DNA of 64,000 nt from Ancylobacter vacuolatus (lineage in GTDB: Bacteria > Pseudomonadota > Alphaproteobacteria > Rhizobiales > Xanthobacteraceae): positions 1-64,000 of the forward strand of contig NZ_JAUSUH010000012.1 in NCBI RefSeq assembly GCF_030813595.1. Reading direction: 5' to 3'. Numbering within the stretch: position 1 is the stretch's first letter; every line of letters begins with the position of its first letter. Shown piece by piece: positions 27,308 through 35,791 of this stretch. The position numbers were made by a program, and so were the translations under genes. A model generated the notes under the pieces. That model did not search any database, was not told the origin of the DNA, and worked only from the letters and a program-made list of their open reading frames with translations.

Positions 27308-28204
27308 ATGGGAAACGAAGGGTCCGATCGCGCGCGCGAGATGGAGGTGTTCTCAGCGATTGCGCGCACCGGCAGCTTCTCCGCCGCCGGCCGCGTGCTC
27401 GGCCTTACCCCCTCGGCGGTGAGCCGGACGATCGACCGGATCGAGGCACGTCTCGGCGTAAGGCTGTTGATCCGCACCACGCGAGCCCTCACACTCACGG
27501 CGGAGGGGCAGAGCTATCTCGCCGCCGCCCGGCGCATCCTGGCCGATCTCGACGAGGCCGAGCGGGTGATCGCCGACCAGGGCGCGCCGCGCGGGCGGCT
27601 GCGGGTGAGCGCCGCCTTCTCTCACGGGCGGCTCTGCATCGTACCGTTGCTGGGCGATTTCGCCCGCCTTTACCCGCATATTCTCGTCGATATCAGCCTG
27701 ACCGACGCCGTCGTCGACATAGCCGCAGGGCAGGCGGATGTGGCGATCAGGTTCGGACCGCTGGCGGACAGCGCCTTGACCGCACGGCGGCTCGGCGAGA
27801 CCGGCCGCTCCATCGTCGCCTCACCCGTCTATCTCCAGCGGCACGGCACGCCCGAGGTGCCGGAGGACCTGCTCCACCACAATTGCCTGAACTTCAATTT
27901 CCGCCGCGCCGAGCCGGTATGGCCCTTTCGCCGGGAGGGGCGCGACTATGCGCTGACCGTCACCGGCAACATCGAGGCCAATAATGGCGAGACGCTGGGC
28001 CAACTCGCGGCGGATGCGGTCGGAATTGCCCGTGTCGGCAATTTCGGGGTCGTCGACGATCTGGCGGCCGGCCGTCTGGTGCCGCTGCTGGAGGCGTTTA
28101 ATCCCGGTGATGTCGAGCCGATCCATGCCGTCTTCGTGGGCGGCGCCAACATGCCGGCACGCGTGCGCGTCTTCGTGGACTATCTCGCCGACCACCTGCG
28201 CTGA
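27308..28204 (+). CDS. LysR-family regulator, divergent from aldo/keto reductase
   Basis: A 298-residue LTTR. The winged HTH is at residues 9-66 (VFSAIARTGSFSAAGRVLGL, SAVSRTIDRIEARLGVRLL). Residues ~90-295 form a type 2 periplasmic-binding-like effector domain of the CrgA/DsdC-like group. It is divergent from the aldo/keto reductase-MFS pair, the usual arrangement for a local LysR regulator. The effector is unknown. Confidence 0.92.
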   Translation: MGNEGSDRAREMEVFSAIARTGSFSAAGRVLGLTPSAVSRTIDRIEARLGVRLLIRTTRALTLTAEGQSYLAAARRILADLDEAERVIADQGAPRGRLRVSAAFSHGRLCIVPLLGDFARLYPHILVDISLTDAVVDIAAGQADVAIRFGPLADSALTARRLGETGRSIVASPVYLQRHGTPEVPEDLLHHNCLNFNFRRAEPVWPFRREGRDYALTVTGNIEANNGETLGQLAADAVGIARVGNFGVVDDLAAGRLVPLLEAFNPGDVEPIHAVFVGGANMPARVRVFVDYLADHLR

Positions 28205-28403
28205 CGTCGTCGGCGCGAGTATTGCGCGGCAGAGATCGTGTCTGTCGAGCCCGGCCGGTGGGGTGCTCGCTCTCGGCCTTCAGCCGACCGCCCGCTGCCG
28301 GCGCGACCCGGCCCCTCAGCCGCTCGCCTCTGCGCGACAGAACGGTACGGTCGCGCCAAGGGATTCGGCGTCTTCATCCACCGCGCGGACTCTATCCACG
28401 GCG

Positions 28404-29345
28404 TCAGACCGGCGGAACAGTATCAGTGCCCTGGCGGCCCGCCATCTCACGCGCCAAGGCAAGGAACGCCTTCACGCCCGCCGAGAGATTCCGGCGGCCG
28501 GGGTAATAGAGGCTGAGACCGGGATAGGGGGGCGTCCAGTCTTCCAGCACCCGGATCAGATGGCCGGCCTCTATGTCGGCAAGAACGCTTTGCTCCATGA
28601 AGTAGCCAATGCCGATCGTCTCCAGCACCGCCGTTCGGGCGAGGCTGGCTTCGTCGAGGATGAGGGGGCCTTGCACGTCGATCTGGACGGCCTCCCCGTC
28701 CTTCTCGAAGCGCCAGCGAAAAAGCGAACCGTCCGGCAGGCGCACGCGGATGCATCGGTGGTTGAACAGATCCGGGGGAACGCGCGGCCTCTCATGCCGG
28801 GCGAAATAGTCGGCCGACCCGACAATGGCGTGCCGCTGCGGGCGCCCGAGCGGCAAGGCGATCATGTCCGTGGGAACCAGCCCGGCGACGCGCACGCCGA
28901 GGTCGAACCCCTCGGCGACGACATCGATCAAGCGCCCCTCGGTGACGAGATCCACGTTCATGTCGGGGTAGCGACGAACAAATTCCAGAACCAGGGGTGA
29001 GAGAATGGCGCGGGCGGCAAAGGGCGCCGCGTTGATCCGGATCGTTCCCGACAGGGTCTCGCGTTTCGCGCGCACCGCCTCCAGCGCGCCGTGAATGTCC
29101 TGCAGTGCCGGCCCCACCTGTTCCACGAACAGCTTGCCGGCTTCGGTCAAGGCGACGCTGCGGGTGGTGCGGTTGAACAGGCGGACGCCGAGGCTCGCCT
29201 CGAGCTTGCCGACGGTGTGGCTGAGCGCGGTGGTCGACATGGCGAGATCGATCGCGGCGGCCCGGAAGGTCCCGCGCCGGGCAATCGCGATGATGGCGTC
29301 CAGTTCACTCAGGCCCGCGCGGTTCATTGTCCCGAAAATCGCCAT
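28404..29345 (-). CDS. LysR-family regulator, divergent from SnoaL/SDR pair
   Basis: A 313-residue LTTR. HTH near the N-terminus ([40 protein letters not shown]), effector domain following ([19 protein letters not shown]). Two starts are possible, ATG 29345 and ATG 29327; neither has a strong ribosome site, and I kept the longer. It is divergent from a short operon encoding a SnoaL-like protein and an SDR, separated by 84 bp, so it likely controls them. The other LysR gene at 27308 ends 199 bp away on the opposite strand; that gap shows no feature I can name. Confidence 0.9.
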   Translation of the reverse strand: MAIFGTMNRAGLSELDAIIAIARRGTFRAAAIDLAMSTTALSHTVGKLEASLGVRLFNRTTRSVALTEAGKLFVEQVGPALQDIHGALEAVRAKRETLSGTIRINAAPFAARAILSPLVLEFVRRYPDMNVDLVTEGRLIDVVAEGFDLGVRVAGLVPTDMIALPLGRPQRHAIVGSADYFARHERPRVPPDLFNHRCIRVRLPDGSLFRWRFEKDGEAVQIDVQGPLILDEASLARTAVLETIGIGYFMEQSVLADIEAGHLIRVLEDWTPPYPGLSLYYPGRRNLSAGVKAFLALAREMAGRQGTDTVPPV

Positions 29346-29429
29346 ACGAGATGCCGCTTTGTCCCACTTATGCGAGCAATCGTCGAGCCCTATTCTCACG
29401 ATCAGACATTCCCAGTGAGGAGCCGAACG

Positions 29430-29750
29430 ATGGATATGCCAGAGAGTGTGAAGGCCTATTTCGACGCCGAGCGTCGCAACGACCCCGATGCGCTGGCGGC
29501 GGCATTTGCCGCCGGCGCGGTCGTGCGGGATGAGGGCGCCGTCCATGAGGGGATCCCCGCCATCCGCCGCTGGTGGATCGCGGCAAAGGAAAAGACCCAC
29601 CACGTGACCGCGCCTATCGAGCTGGCGGGAAGTGGCGACAAGGTTTCCGTCTGCGCGCTGGTATCCGGCGATTTCCCCAACAGCCCGGCGACGCTCGATT
29701 TCGCGTTCACCATCGAGCAGGGCAAGATCGTCGAGCTGGAAATCGGATGA
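29430..29750 (+). CDS. SnoaL-like / NTF2-fold protein
   Basis: A 106-residue protein with the NTF2-like pattern: [20 protein letters not shown], then the [10 protein letters not shown] helix and a terminal antiparallel sheet ending [17 protein letters not shown]. Such proteins act as small isomerases, hydratases or ligand-binding partners. GTGAGGAG (29415-29422) precedes ATG 29430. Its stop overlaps the start of the SDR gene, so the two are coupled and probably act in one pathway. Confidence 0.85.
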   Translation: MDMPESVKAYFDAERRNDPDALAAAFAAGAVVRDEGAVHEGIPAIRRWWIAAKEKTHHVTAPIELAGSGDKVSVCALVSGDFPNSPATLDFAFTIEQGKIVELEIG

Positions 29751-30529
29751 TGACCGATTTCCTGAACCTGGACGGCAAGCGCGCCCTGATCACGGCGGGA
29801 ACCAAGGGCGCCGGCGCGGCCACCGTCGCGTTGTTCCGCGAACTGGGTGCGCAGGTGCTGACGACGGCCCGCGTGCGCCCCGAGGACTTGCCCGAAGACC
29901 TCTTCGTTGCGGCTGACCTGACCACCGAGGAGGGCTGCGCGCGGGTGGCCGAAGAGACCCGCCGGCGCCTGGGCGGCGTGGACATCATCGTCCACATGCT
30001 GGGAGGGTCCTCGGCGCCGGGAGGTGGCTTTGCGGCGTTGACCGACGCCCAATGGCAGAAGGAGTTCGATCTCAACCTTCTGCCCAGCGTTCGCCTCGAT
30101 CGGCAGCTCGTCCCGGGCATGGTCGAGCGCGGAAGCGGCGTCATCATCCATGTCTCGTCGATCCAGCGCGTATTGCCGCTCCCGGAATCGACAACGGCCT
30201 ATGCCGCCGCAAAAGCGGCGCTGTCGACCTACAGCAAGGCCCTGTCGAAGGAAGTATCCCCGAAGGGCGTGCGCGTGGTTCGCGTCGCGCCGGGATGGAT
30301 CGAGACGGAAGCCGCCGAACGGCTCGTTCAGCGCCTCGCCGAGCAGGCCGGCACGGACTATGAGGGCGGGAAGAAGATCATCATGGACGGTCTGGGCGGC
30401 ATTCCGCTCGGCCGCCCGGCCAAGCCGGACGAAGTTGCCAGCCTGATTGCCTTTCTCGCCTCCGACCGCGCCGCAGCGATCACCGGCACCGAATACATCA
30501 TAGACGGCGGCACGGTTCCCACCGCCTAG
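29747..30529 (+). CDS. Short-chain dehydrogenase/reductase
   Basis: A 260-residue classical SDR. The cofactor loop reads [11 protein letters not shown] (a variant of TGxxxGxG), the NNAG equivalent is altered to HMLGG, and the catalytic residues are in HVSSIQ and AYAAAKAAL (Ser, Tyr, Lys). The C-terminus ends with a typical [14 protein letters not shown]. The start is ATG 29747 or 29750, overlapping the SnoaL stop. The substrate is unknown. The altered loop is common in oxidoreductases of secondary pathways. Confidence 0.9.
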   Translation: MMTDFLNLDGKRALITAGTKGAGAATVALFRELGAQVLTTARVRPEDLPEDLFVAADLTTEEGCARVAEETRRRLGGVDIIVHMLGGSSAPGGGFAALTDAQWQKEFDLNLLPSVRLDRQLVPGMVERGSGVIIHVSSIQRVLPLPESTTAYAAAKAALSTYSKALSKEVSPKGVRVVRVAPGWIETEAAERLVQRLAEQAGTDYEGGKKIIMDGLGGIPLGRPAKPDEVASLIAFLASDRAAAITGTEYIIDGGTVPTA

Positions 30530-30629
30530 GCGCGGGGCGCGCACGAAGCGGGGGAGAACGGGCCCCTTCGGCGCGGCCTGTGCCGTCGATCAGCCATAGA
30601 GATCAACAGCGCCAAATAACGCAATGTCA

Positions 30630-30651
30630 TCGTGGACAATAATTTCCACGA
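30630..30651. promoter_or_regulatory. Operator-like dyad upstream of periplasmic hydrolase
   Basis: TCGTGGA (30630-30636) and TCCACGA (30645-30651) form a perfect 7-bp dyad around an AT-rich 8-base centre, about 85-105 bp before the hydrolase start. It sits in the least GC-rich part of the gap at 30530-30733, so it probably overlaps the promoter. It looks like a dimer binding site; the regulator is unknown. Confidence 0.45.
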
Positions 30652-30733
30652 GTGCGGTGGTGCGCGCTCTCTATGTCTGAATTTCAAGCAGAAATTGCCG
30701 ATAATGGTATCGCGCAAGACAAGGAGAAGACCA

Positions 30734-31525
30734 ATGAATACCAAGACAAGAAATATACTTGCCGCCACCGCTGCGGCCGCCGCCATCATCGGCATGGAGC
30801 CGGCGCACGCGGCCGATCCCATCCCGCAGAGCCAGGCGGTCAGGAACGTCGTGCTCGTTCACGGTGCCTTTGCCGACGGCTCGGGCTGGCGCGGCGTCTA
30901 TGACGAGCTGACCAAGCGCGGCTACCGCGTCACCATCGTCCAGAACCCGCTGACCTCGCTGGAAGACGATGTCGCCGCCACCAGGCGCGCACTGGAACGG
31001 CAGAGCGGCCCGGCCATTCTCGTCGGCCACTCCTGGGGCGGCACGGTCATTACCGAGGCCGGTGACAACCCGAAGGTGGCGGGGCTGGTCTATGTCTCCG
31101 CGTTCTCGCCCGATGCCGGAGAAACGGCCGGCCAGCAGTATGAAGGCTTCCCGCCGGCCCCGGACTTCGTGATCGACAAGGCGGAAGACGGCTTCGGCTT
31201 TGTCGATCGCGAGAAGTTCAAGGCGGGCTTCGCCCATGACGTCAGCGATCAGGACGTCGCTTTCATGCGGGACTCGCAGGTGCCCATCAACATCTCAGCG
31301 TTCGGCACGAAGCTGACGACGGCGGCCTGGCGCTCCAAGCCGAGCTGGGCGGTGATCGCGACGGAGGACAAGGCGTTCGACCAGGCGATGCTTCTGCACA
31401 TGGCCAAGCGGATCGGTGCCGACATCACCATGGTCTCCGCCAGTCACGCCCTCTTCATGACCCAGCCCAAGGTGGTCGCCGACACGATCGACAAGGCGGC
31501 GCGGACGGTTTCCAAGCAGCCGTGA
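30734..31525 (+). CDS. Exported alpha/beta hydrolase
   Basis: A 263-residue hydrolase with a signal peptide (about 1-27, ending AHA). The oxyanion segment is LVHGAFADGSGW, the nucleophile Ser100 sits in GHSWGG, and the probable base is His238 in ASHALF. It resembles the esterase/EstC-like family often annotated as alpha/beta fold hydrolase with pyrethroid-hydrolase-like members. AAGGAG at 30721-30726 precedes ATG 30734. A clear paralogue lies at 37850-38614. It should act in the periplasm on a small ester or amide; the substrate is unknown. Confidence 0.88.
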   Translation: MNTKTRNILAATAAAAAIIGMEPAHAADPIPQSQAVRNVVLVHGAFADGSGWRGVYDELTKRGYRVTIVQNPLTSLEDDVAATRRALERQSGPAILVGHSWGGTVITEAGDNPKVAGLVYVSAFSPDAGETAGQQYEGFPPAPDFVIDKAEDGFGFVDREKFKAGFAHDVSDQDVAFMRDSQVPINISAFGTKLTTAAWRSKPSWAVIATEDKAFDQAMLLHMAKRIGADITMVSASHALFMTQPKVVADTIDKAARTVSKQP

Positions 31526-31538
31526 CCGGTCGATGATG

Positions 31539-31588
31539 CCGCCTTGTCGGGATCGGCACCCTCAGCGGGCGCCCTCCCGACAAGGCGG
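31539..31588 (+). terminator. Long hairpin after the hydrolase gene
   Basis: CCGCCTTGTCGGGA (31539-31552) and TCCCGACAAGGCGG (31575-31588) make a perfect 14-bp stem with a 22-base loop, starting 13 bp after the stop. It likely ends the hydrolase transcript. There is no T tract, so it may act in RNA stability instead. Confidence 0.55.
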
Positions 31589-31746
31589 GGGCGTTCCCTT
31601 GGCGGGCAACCGCGCAGGCGGCTATCGTTTCAATCAAATCCAGCGACTCTCCCATTTTTTCGCTGCACACCCTATATTGCGACATTCGCGCCCCTTCCCG
31701 ACGCCTCTGCCGGGGTGGTGCGCCGATCTCCGCGGGTGGGGAAGCG

Positions 31747-32916
31747 ATGGGAAAGACGGACAAGGACATCCTGACCACGGCTGAAACCGCCAGGATACTT
31801 GGTGTGTCGGTCCGCACCGCACAGCTGCTCATCGAGGGCGGCTCCGTGCCGTCGTGGAAGACACCGGGCGGGCACCGCCGGGTTTACCGCGCGGACGTGA
31901 TGGGACTGATTGAACGGCCCGCACCGGGCGCACCCGGCGCGCCGCTCCCGTCCGCCACCGTCATCATTGTCGCTTCGTCCGAACGCCTTGCCCACTATGA
32001 TCGCCTGTTTGCCGGCATTGCCGAATGCACGGTGGAGGCCTTCGACAATGTCCACCGGGCCCTGTTTGCCATCGGCTCCGTCCGGCCGCACGCCATCATC
32101 GTCGATCTTGAGCCGCCCGATGCCGAGCGGGAGAGGCTGCTGCACAGTCTCTCTGCCAACCCATCGCTGGGCCACAGCCGGATTCTCGCGGTCGCAGGCA
32201 AGATCGCCAGCGCCGATCTGCCCAGCCGCGTCGTGCATGTCGAAACCGCCGAACAGGCGGCCGCCGCGATGCGTGTGTCCGTGATCGATGCGGGCACGCA
32301 GGCCCCGCCGCCCGCCGAGACGCTGTTTCCGATCGCGCTCAATGAGAGCCAGAGACTGGTGGCGCTCGAGCGTTCGGGACTGTTGGACACCCTTCCCGAG
32401 GAAGCGTTCGACCGCCTGACCTGGCTGGCCTCTCGCAATCTCGACGCGCCGATCGCGCTGTTGACCCTGCTCACACCCACGCGGCAATGGTTCAAGTCGC
32501 GCATCGGCCTCGACACGCCGGAAACCCCGCGAAGCTGGGCCTTCTGCAATCATACGATCCTGCAGAAGGGTGTCTTCTCGGTGGAGAACCTGCCGAGCGA
32601 TCCGCGCTTTGCCGCCAATCCGGCCGTCGCTGGTGATCTCGGCTTCCGCTTCTACGCCGGCGCCCCCGTCCACGACAGTGAGGGCTTCACCGTGGGGTCG
32701 CTGTGCATCATCGACCGGCGGCCGCGCAAGCTGGACGACGGCGAGAGGCGGACCCTCTTGGCGCTTGCGGCGCTGGCATCCGACGAGGTGCGGCTTCGCT
32801 CCATCGAGCGGCAGTTGCGGGACGCGCTTCGCAAGGCAGAGCGGCAGACACCTGGCCAGGGCCACAGCGTGTCGGTCGACCCAGCCGGGCCTGCGCGTCT
32901 CCAGGTTCAGGTCTGA
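31747..32916 (+). CDS. HTH / receiver-like / GAF protein
   Basis: A 389-residue protein with three parts. Residues 8-55: excisionase/MerR-like winged HTH (TTAETARILGVSVRTAQLLI, TPGGHRRVYRADV). Residues ~68-180: a receiver-like alpha/beta domain with Asp120 in AIIVDLEPPD but lacking the usual acidic pocket and Lys, so probably not phosphorylated. Residues ~200-355: GAF domain with RSWAFCNHTI, YAGAPV and GSLCIIDRRP. GAF domains of this type occur in kinases and cyclic di-GMP enzymes; here it is linked to DNA binding. It stands alone with its own upstream region. I infer a one-component regulator that senses a small molecule or redox signal. Confidence 0.8.
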   Translation: MGKTDKDILTTAETARILGVSVRTAQLLIEGGSVPSWKTPGGHRRVYRADVMGLIERPAPGAPGAPLPSATVIIVASSERLAHYDRLFAGIAECTVEAFDNVHRALFAIGSVRPHAIIVDLEPPDAERERLLHSLSANPSLGHSRILAVAGKIASADLPSRVVHVETAEQAAAAMRVSVIDAGTQAPPPAETLFPIALNESQRLVALERSGLLDTLPEEAFDRLTWLASRNLDAPIALLTLLTPTRQWFKSRIGLDTPETPRSWAFCNHTILQKGVFSVENLPSDPRFAANPAVAGDLGFRFYAGAPVHDSEGFTVGSLCIIDRRPRKLDDGERRTLLALAALASDEVRLRSIERQLRDALRKAERQTPGQGHSVSVDPAGPARLQVQV

Positions 32917-33041
32917 GCTTCCTTCACCCAGCAGGGCTTAGAACCTCCCAAAGCCGGCTTCGCCCGGAGGTCGGGAAAACGCACGATACCCTTCCGACCC
33001 GCTGTCCCGGCTCCGACCCGCCCGACCTTCATCCCGCCGAT

Positions 33042-33470
33042 TCAGCGGCGGCCCTTCGCGTGATCCGCTTCATTGCGCGCGGACAGAACCGCCACCGCGA
33101 GCAGGCCGCCAATAAGCCCGATATGCTCGGTCGCTGTGTGAAAAGCGATCGTCCGGAAGGGCTCTGCGGTCATGGCCCAGAAGTGATGGACCAGCGGGAT
33201 CGTCAGCCCGGTGAAGATGACGAGCATGGCGGCGCCGAGCCACACATAGCGACCGCTGATGATGAGCAGCGAGGCCGCCAGTTGCACGGCGATGGTGGCC
33301 ATGTTGAAGCCGATGGCCGGCTCAAGTCCGGCCCGCGCCATCTCGGCGACGCCGCCACTGAAATCGAGGGACTTGGAGATCCCGCTCAACCAGAACGGCG
33401 CCGTCAGCAACAGGCGCGCGAGCAGGCTCACCGCCGGTCGATCAAGAAGTCGCATCATCGTCTCGTTCAT
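33042..33470 (-). CDS. DoxX-family membrane protein
   Basis: A 142-residue, four-helix inner-membrane protein of the DoxX/DoxD family: LARLLLTAPFWLSGISKSLD in helix 1, then three further helices with a conserved HH-F in the loop after helix 3. ATG 33470 is chosen because AAGGA lies about 8 bases upstream. DoxX proteins take part in thiosulfate, quinone or redox-stress systems, but many have no assigned role. It stands between the GAF protein (convergent) and a P450 gene on the same strand 185 bp upstream, with no obvious operon partner. Confidence 0.85.
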   Translation of the reverse strand: MNETMMRLLDRPAVSLLARLLLTAPFWLSGISKSLDFSGGVAEMARAGLEPAIGFNMATIAVQLAASLLIISGRYVWLGAAMLVIFTGLTIPLVHHFWAMTAEPFRTIAFHTATEHIGLIGGLLAVAVLSARNEADHAKGRR

Positions 33471-33654
33471 GTGTTCGTCCTTCGCGTGTTTCATCCAGCC
33501 GTCCTCGAAAACAGCGCTATGCGCCGGCGAGAGCGGGGTAATCCGGCTGCGGATGGGCATTGAGGTGACGGCGTTTGGCTGCCGGTCGAGGATCAGGTCA
33601 TTACCGGCGTGTGGTCGCGACCTCGCGAGAGGTGGAAGACCATCCGGATCTGCC

Positions 33655-34896
33655 TCATCCCGGTATCTTGACCACGAGTTCGGTATAGCCGTGGATGAAG
33701 GTCGAGGCCGATCTTACAGGGGGATGGCAGACCTCTATTCTCTCGAAACGCTTCAGAAGTTCTTCCCAGAGGATCTTTATCTGCAGATCGGCCACGCGCG
33801 CGCCGACGCAGCGATGGATGCCAGCACCGAAGGAGAGGTGCCGGCGCGCGTTCGGGCGGCCGAGGTCGAACCTCTCGGCGCGCTCGAAAACCCCCTCGTC
33901 CCGATTGCCGGAGAGATACCACAAGACCACCTTGTCGCCCTTCCTGATGGTCCTGTCGCCCAGGGTCACGTCGCGCATGGCAGTCCGGCGCATATGCGCA
34001 ATCGGCGTCTGCCAGCGCAGTATTTCGGGGGTGAGGCCGGAGATCAGCTCAGGGCGCTTGCGCAGCTTCGTTAGTTCCTCGGGGAACCGGTCAAAGGCGA
34101 CAATGCTGGCGGTGATGGCGCTCCTGCTCGACTCGTTGCCGCCGGCTATCAGCAGCAGAAGAGTGCCATGCAGCTCGGCGCGCGACATGCCCCGCGTTTG
34201 CGCCCCGGACGCGAGCCTGGAGATCAGGTCATCGCCGGACGGGTCTTTCAACCGTTCTTCCCAGATCGCGTCAAACGCGGCAAAGCACTCCTGCATGACG
34301 CGCATCTTGTCCGCGAGGGTCGGGAAGGCGGGACTGCCGGGAAGTGCGACCATCGCTTCCGACCATCGGATCAGATCGCGGCAGCGCTCCTGCGGATAAC
34401 CGAGCAGCAGGGCGAGCGTGCGGGCCGTGAGCTCGATCGACACCCGGTCCACCCAGTCGAACGTCTCGCCGGTCGGCAGTTGATCCAGGATTTCCTCCGA
34501 CCACAGGCGAAGTTGATCCGCGAGAAACCGCCGGCGATCCGGCGCAAATGCCGGGGCAACCACTTTGCGTTGCTCCCCATGCCGCGGCGGATCCATGGCG
34601 ATGAAGGACGGAAAGAACTGCGGATCGGCAGGGCTGGACGTGATCGTTATGCCGCCATTGAGGTGGTCGGATGAAAACGTCTCCGAATCGAGCTCGATGG
34701 CCTCGATGTCGCGGTGTTGCGTGATCGACCAGTAGGCGCCGAACAGTCCATTCGCACAGTAATGCACGGGAGCCTCCCGGCGGAGGCGCTCGAAATAGCG
34801 TGGCGCCAAGCCCTGTCTGAACAGTTCGGGCTGCGCCACATCGATCGCGTCGATCGGCAGGTGAAGGAGGTCGGTCTCGAAAGTCGTGGCGTTCAT
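33655..34896 (-). CDS. Cytochrome P450
   Basis: A 413-residue soluble bacterial P450. The haem-binding loop is FGAGIHRCVGA with thiolate Cys363, the ExxR motif is Glu291-Arg294 (EILR), and the I-helix reads AGGNESSRSA, where the usual acid-alcohol pair is replaced by Glu255-Ser256 after Asn254. That NE[ST][ST]R form is seen in the CYP124/125/142-like group acting on terpenoid or sterol side chains. No ferredoxin or reductase gene is nearby, so redox partners must be encoded elsewhere. Its start is ATG 34896. The neighbouring response regulator and GMC oxidoreductase share its strand. Confidence 0.93.
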   Translation of the reverse strand: MNATTFETDLLHLPIDAIDVAQPELFRQGLAPRYFERLRREAPVHYCANGLFGAYWSITQHRDIEAIELDSETFSSDHLNGGITITSSPADPQFFPSFIAMDPPRHGEQRKVVAPAFAPDRRRFLADQLRLWSEEILDQLPTGETFDWVDRVSIELTARTLALLLGYPQERCRDLIRWSEAMVALPGSPAFPTLADKMRVMQECFAAFDAIWEERLKDPSGDDLISRLASGAQTRGMSRAELHGTLLLLIAGGNESSRSAITASIVAFDRFPEELTKLRKRPELISGLTPEILRWQTPIAHMRRTAMRDVTLGDRTIRKGDKVVLWYLSGNRDEGVFERAERFDLGRPNARRHLSFGAGIHRCVGARVADLQIKILWEELLKRFERIEVCHPPVRSASTFIHGYTELVVKIPG

Positions 34897-34934
34897 TGTC
34901 TCACTCTCATCTCGCCCAGGGGCGCTGGAGCACT

Positions 34935-34951
34935 TCCGCGAACATCGCGGA
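34935..34951 (-). terminator. Hairpin between orphan regulator and P450
   Basis: TCCGCGA and TCGCGGA pair as a 7-bp stem around a 3-base loop, 8 bp after the end of the response regulator gene on the minus strand. It may end that transcript before the P450. The flank CTGGAGCACTTCC resembles one arm of the repeat at 178-286, so it may be a decayed repeat fragment. Confidence 0.4.
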
Positions 34952-34958
34952 GCCCCGG

Positions 34959-35732
34959 TCAGAAAAGCGGGTCCACATCGGCATCGAGCACGTAGCCGAT
35001 GCCGCGATGGGTCTTGATCATCTGCGGCGGTGAGAGCGGGGACTGCAGCTTCCGCCTCAACCGGAGAATCTGGCCGTCAATGCTTCGGTCGAATATGTCG
35101 TCGTGCGGCCGGCTCGCGCGCATGAGCTGCAGCCGGGACAGCGGGCGGCGTGGCGACTGCAGAAACATGTTGAGCAGAGCGAATTCGTTTCGGGAGAGTT
35201 TGACGATCTGTCCGGAGGGATCCTTCAAGGTCCGTATCCGGCGCCGCAGTTCCCAGCCCATGAAGCGCCACCCGGCGCGCGGGTACTCCAGGGGAAAAGC
35301 GTGCGCCCTGCCATGGCGCCGAAGGATGGCGCGTGCGCGCGCCAGAAGTTCGCGCGGGTCCAGCGGTTCTCTCAGATAGTCGTCGGCGCCGAGTTCAAGC
35401 CCGGTGACACAGTCGCCGCCGCCGCCGCCGCCGGCGCGCGTGATCATGATGACGGGAATATCGGTTTCCATGCGGACCCGGCGCAGAACCTCAAGGCCGT
35501 CAAGGGGCTCAAGCTGCACGTCCAGCACGAGGAGGTTCAAACCGTCGGCCTGCAGCCGGGAGGCCGTGGGCATGGCGGCCCTGCCGACGGCACCGCAACC
35601 ATGGGTGCGAAGATAGGTGGTGAAGCGCTCGCGCAGATCGCGATCCCTGGTCACGACCAGCACGTTCAGCGCAGGAGCGGCCGAACCGGACGGCGCTGCC
35701 GCCGTCCAGTCGGTGGAAGGGGTGTGATTCAT
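34959..35732 (-). CDS. Atypical orphan OmpR-family response regulator
   Basis: A 257-residue regulator. The receiver (about 22-140) keeps phospho-acceptor Asp71 in LLVLDVQLEPLDG and Asp118 region GADDY, but the invariant Lys of the KP motif is Glu122 (YLREPL), and a six-glycine run (coded by 35414-35431) replaces the usual charged loop. The winged helix ends with IKTHRGIGYVLDADVDPLF. No kinase gene is adjacent. I chose ATG 35732; ATG 35762 is possible. Loss of the Lys suggests phosphorylation-independent or altered signalling. A GMC oxidoreductase gene ends just upstream and shares the strand. Confidence 0.85.
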   Translation of the reverse strand: MNHTPSTDWTAAAPSGSAAPALNVLVVTRDRDLRERFTTYLRTHGCGAVGRAAMPTASRLQADGLNLLVLDVQLEPLDGLEVLRRVRMETDIPVIMITRAGGGGGGDCVTGLELGADDYLREPLDPRELLARARAILRRHGRAHAFPLEYPRAGWRFMGWELRRRIRTLKDPSGQIVKLSRNEFALLNMFLQSPRRPLSRLQLMRASRPHDDIFDRSIDGQILRLRRKLQSPLSPPQMIKTHRGIGYVLDADVDPLF

Positions 35733-35791
35733 GGGCAATCCCACAATGGGCGCCAGGGCCATCGCCTCGTGGCCGGCCCCGCGCGAGGACG

